A DNA stretch of 64,000 nt, taken from Luteibacter aegosomaticola (GTDB lineage: Bacteria > Pseudomonadota > Gammaproteobacteria > Xanthomonadales > Rhodanobacteraceae). Both the position numbers and the translations under genes were made by a program. The notes beneath the pieces are model-generated. The model was not told the DNA's origin, ran no database searches, and saw only the letters and a list, made by a program, of their open reading frames with translations. Location: positions 496,001-560,000 of the forward strand of contig NZ_CP095741.1 in the NCBI RefSeq assembly GCF_023078475.1, given 5' to 3'. Shown one piece after another: positions 61,648 through 64,000 of the stretch (the stretch's first letter is position 1; each line of letters starts with the position of its first letter).

Positions 61648-64000
61648 ATGAGCCCCACCTTCCCCATTACCGCGCTACTTCCGGATATCGTCGCCTCGCT
61701 TGCGGAGCGGCCGCGGCTGGTGTTGGAAGCGCCTCCGGGCGCGGGCAAGACCACCCAGGTGCCGCTGGCGTTGCTGGATGCTCCCTGGCTGGCTGGCCAG
61801 CGCATCCTGATGCTTGAACCGCGTCGTATCGCGGCCCGCGCGGCAGCGAGCTTCATGGCGAGCCAGTTGGGCGAGGAAGTGGGTGGCACGGTGGGCTATC
61901 GGATTCGCTTTGAATCCCGCGTAGGCCCGCGCACCCGTATCGAAGTGCTGACGGAAGGCATCCTCGGCCGGATGATCCAGGACGACCCGCTACTCGAGGG
62001 CGTTGGAGCCATTCTGTTTGATGAATTCCACGAGCGTCACCTCGCCGGCGACCTGGGCGCGGCGCTCGCACTGGATGTGCACGCCAGCCTCCGTCCCGAT
62101 CTGCGGCTGGTCGTGATGTCCGCGACGCTCGATGGCGAGCGCATCGCGCGCTGGCTCGATGCACCACGCATCACCAGCCCCGGCCGGAGCTACCCGGTGG
62201 ACGTGCAGTATCCGCCCGCACGCACGCAGGAGACGGTGGAGCAGCACCTGGCGCGTACCGTGCAGTTGGCGCTGCGGGAGAACGACGGTGATGTGTTGGC
62301 GTTCCTTCCCGGGCGCCGCGAGATCGAGCGCGCACGCGGGATGCTGGAGCGCCTGGATGGCGATGTTGAAGTCGTCGCCCTGCACGGCGAGCTCTCACTC
62401 GCGGAGCAGCAACTGGCCCTCGCCCCGGCGGAGCCCGGCACGCGTCGCGTCGTGCTCGCCACGAACGTGGCCGAGTCGAGCGTGACCTTGCCAGGCATTC
62501 GCGCCGTGGTGGATAGCGGGCTCGCGCGTGAGCCGCGCTTCGATCCACCGTCAGGCTTCACCCGGCTGGAGACGGTGGTCATCTCGCAGGCGTCGGCCGA
62601 CCAGCGCGCGGGCCGCGCGGGGCGCGTCGCGGCGGGCCGCGCCTACCGGCTGTGGCCCCAAAGCCGCCGTCTCGAACCGTCGCGCATGGCGGAGATCGAG
62701 CAGGCGGAGCTTTCCGGCCTGGCGCTGGAGCTTGCCGGGTGGGGTAGCGCGACGCTTCCGTGGCTCGACCCGCCACCGGCCGGTGCCCTTGGCCAGGCAC
62801 GCGATCTGTTGCGCCGGTTGGGTGCGCTCGATGAGGACGCCAACCTCACCGCGCTCGGCCGCGAGATGCTCGCGCTAGGCGCGGCGCCCCGGCTGGGCGC
62901 CGCTGCGATGCGCGCACACGCCACCCAGCGCCCCCTGGTGGCAGACCTGCTGGCACTGGCCGAGGCGCGTTCACCGCTGCGTGGTGAGGCATCACGCAAC
63001 GATGATTTCCGGCAGCGGGTGCACGCGTTGCACCTCTGGCGTGATGGTGGCGCGCGCGGTGCGCGGATTGGCTCCGCGGACGCCGGCGCGCTGGTGGCCA
63101 TCGACAAGGCCGCCTCGGGCTGGCGCCGCCGCCTGGAGGCGCGTAGCGCCGCGAGTGGCGTGCCCGACGCCCACGCCGTGGGTGATCTTCTGGCGCATGC
63201 CTTCCCGGACCGCGTGGCGAAGCGTGACGACACGCAGTCCATGCGCTACCAGCTGGCTAGTGGTCGCGGCGCACGTCTACACGAAAACAGCGCGTTGCAT
63301 GGCGAGCCCTGGCTCGTCGTGATCGATCTGCGGCTGGAAGCACGCGATAGCCTGATCTTCGCGGCCGCGCCGCTCGACCCCGATGTCCTCGAGCGCGAGC
63401 ACGGCGATCGCTTCGTCACCGAACGCGTACTGCGTTGGGACGACGATCGCCAGATCGCCGAAGCGTTCGAGGAGCGGCGCTTTGATGCGTTGGTGATCTC
63501 GCGCAAAGCCGTGCCGGTCGATGGAGCGGATGCACTTCCGGTACTGCTTGCCGCGATTCGTGCACGTGGCATTCATGCGTTGCCGTGGACGGATCACGCG
63601 CGGCGGCTGCGGGCACGCATGGGAGCGTTGAGGACATGGCGCCCCGAACTCAGCTTGCCTGACGTCAGCGACGATGCACTCGCGCACACGCTGGCCGACT
63701 GGCTTGGGCCCTACCTCTCGGGCAAGCGTAGGCTTGACGCCATCCAACCGTCAGATTTATCCGACGCGTTGTCAGCGATGCTTGACTATGATCAGCGGCG
63801 CGCACTCGATGCGCACGCACCGGAAGAGCTGGTCGTCCCCAGTGGCATGAGTCGCCGCCTCGAATACGGAGCGCGCGATGACGAACCTGGTGCGGCGCCC
63901 GTCCTGGCGGTCAAGCTGCAGGAGCTGTTTGGCCTTGCGGATACCCCACGTGTCGGCGATGGCCGCATTCCCGTGATGCTTCACCTGCTTTCGCCCGCGG
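61648..64000 (+). CDS. hrpB: ATP-dependent helicase HrpB (3' truncated by window)
   Basis: DExH-box helicase of the HrpA/HrpB group. The first 784 codons are open to the window edge; full-length HrpB is usually about 810-850 residues, so only the end is missing. Motifs: Walker A APPGAGKTT near residues 30-38, PRRIAARAAASFMASQLGEEVG, the DEFHER box (Asp-Glu-Phe-His, typical of HrpB rather than DEAH), SATLDG, and ESSVTLPGIRAVVDSG with QASADQRAGRAGR. It is unrelated to type III secretion hrp genes despite its name. The start is ATG 61648, with no clear ribosome site. Confidence 0.93.
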   Translation, partial: MSPTFPITALLPDIVASLAERPRLVLEAPPGAGKTTQVPLALLDAPWLAGQRILMLEPRRIAARAAASFMASQLGEEVGGTVGYRIRFESRVGPRTRIEVLTEGILGRMIQDDPLLEGVGAILFDEFHERHLAGDLGAALALDVHASLRPDLRLVVMSATLDGERIARWLDAPRITSPGRSYPVDVQYPPARTQETVEQHLARTVQLALRENDGDVLAFLPGRREIERARGMLERLDGDVEVVALHGELSLAEQQLALAPAEPGTRRVVLATNVAESSVTLPGIRAVVDSGLAREPRFDPPSGFTRLETVVISQASADQRAGRAGRVAAGRAYRLWPQSRRLEPSRMAEIEQAELSGLALELAGWGSATLPWLDPPPAGALGQARDLLRRLGALDEDANLTALGREMLALGAAPRLGAAAMRAHATQRPLVADLLALAEARSPLRGEASRNDDFRQRVHALHLWRDGGARGARIGSADAGALVAIDKAASGWRRRLEARSAASGVPDAHAVGDLLAHAFPDRVAKRDDTQSMRYQLASGRGARLHENSALHGEPWLVVIDLRLEARDSLIFAAAPLDPDVLEREHGDRFVTERVLRWDDDRQIAEAFEERRFDALVISRKAVPVDGADALPVLLAAIRARGIHALPWTDHARRLRARMGALRTWRPELSLPDVSDDALAHTLADWLGPYLSGKRRLDAIQPSDLSDALSAMLDYDQRRALDAHAPEELVVPSGMSRRLEYGARDDEPGAAPVLAVKLQELFGLADTPRVGDGRIPVMLHLLSPA

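Noticed and set aside
61648..64000. Link between hrpB and type III secretion (hrp) genes
   Set aside because: The protein is a DExH helicase of the HrpA/HrpB housekeeping group; the shared name is coincidental and no type III genes are present.

Overview
The window is high-GC chromosomal DNA from a gammaproteobacterium, most likely Xanthomonadales and, within it, a Rhodanobacteraceae-type genome (Luteibacter/Dyella/Rhodanobacter-like). The reasons are the type II secretion genes in the Xanthomonas xps order (E-F-G-H-I-J-K-L-M-N-D, with an N-type protein in place of GspC), paired Oar-like TonB receptors, secreted proteases with PPC tails, and a dispersed GTAGGAGCGCGC-type palindromic repeat. 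The taxon is inferred from gene content and was not tested by a search.

Layout. 0-4.4 kb: end of a response regulator, ung, rpoH behind a structured leader, then an OmpR-type response regulator and its histidine kinase. 4.4-10.3 kb: a tripartite RND efflux pump (permease, adaptor, outer-membrane factor) just downstream of that two-component pair. 10.3-17.6 kb: an aldehyde dehydrogenase, a secreted serine hydrolase, a TylF-like methyltransferase, transaldolase and priA, punctuated by REP-type palindromes. 17.6-29.5 kb: housekeeping and membrane genes (DUF3667 protein, MATE exporter, SppA, small lipoprotein, orphan ABC ATPase, SDR, DUF4124-like protein, DegV, AMP nucleosidase), then an ECF sigma/membrane-protein pair divergent from a small membrane protein, and an EamA exporter. 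29.5-30.1 kb: a gene-free block built from a nested inverted duplication. 30.2-36.8 kb: two tandem Oar-like TonB-dependent receptors. 37.3-39.7 kb: a cation/proton antiporter and a TatD nuclease.

40.0-61.6 kb reads as a surface and secretion region. It holds a subtilisin-family protease behind a multi-hairpin leader, a small exported protein translationally coupled to a PA-domain metalloprotease, a 2040-residue trimeric autotransporter adhesin with an internal 413-codon duplication, and a complete 11-gene type II secretion operon. Both proteases have Sec signals and PPC C-termini and are natural candidates for export by the adjacent type II system. The window ends inside an HrpB-type helicase gene.

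Most notable signals: (i) two identical back-to-back promoter-like elements (TGCAACC-N14-CGTATCCATGAT on each strand) between the ECF sigma gene and its divergent neighbour, which predict the sigma factor's own recognition site; (ii) an rpoH leader with a 9-nt perfect anti-Shine-Dalgarno and mutually exclusive hairpins; (iii) a four-hairpin leader before the subtilase; (iv) two genes whose stop codons lie inside REP elements; (v) a GspE without the usual tetracysteine zinc motif. No tRNA, rRNA, CRISPR array, insertion sequence or prophage was seen.
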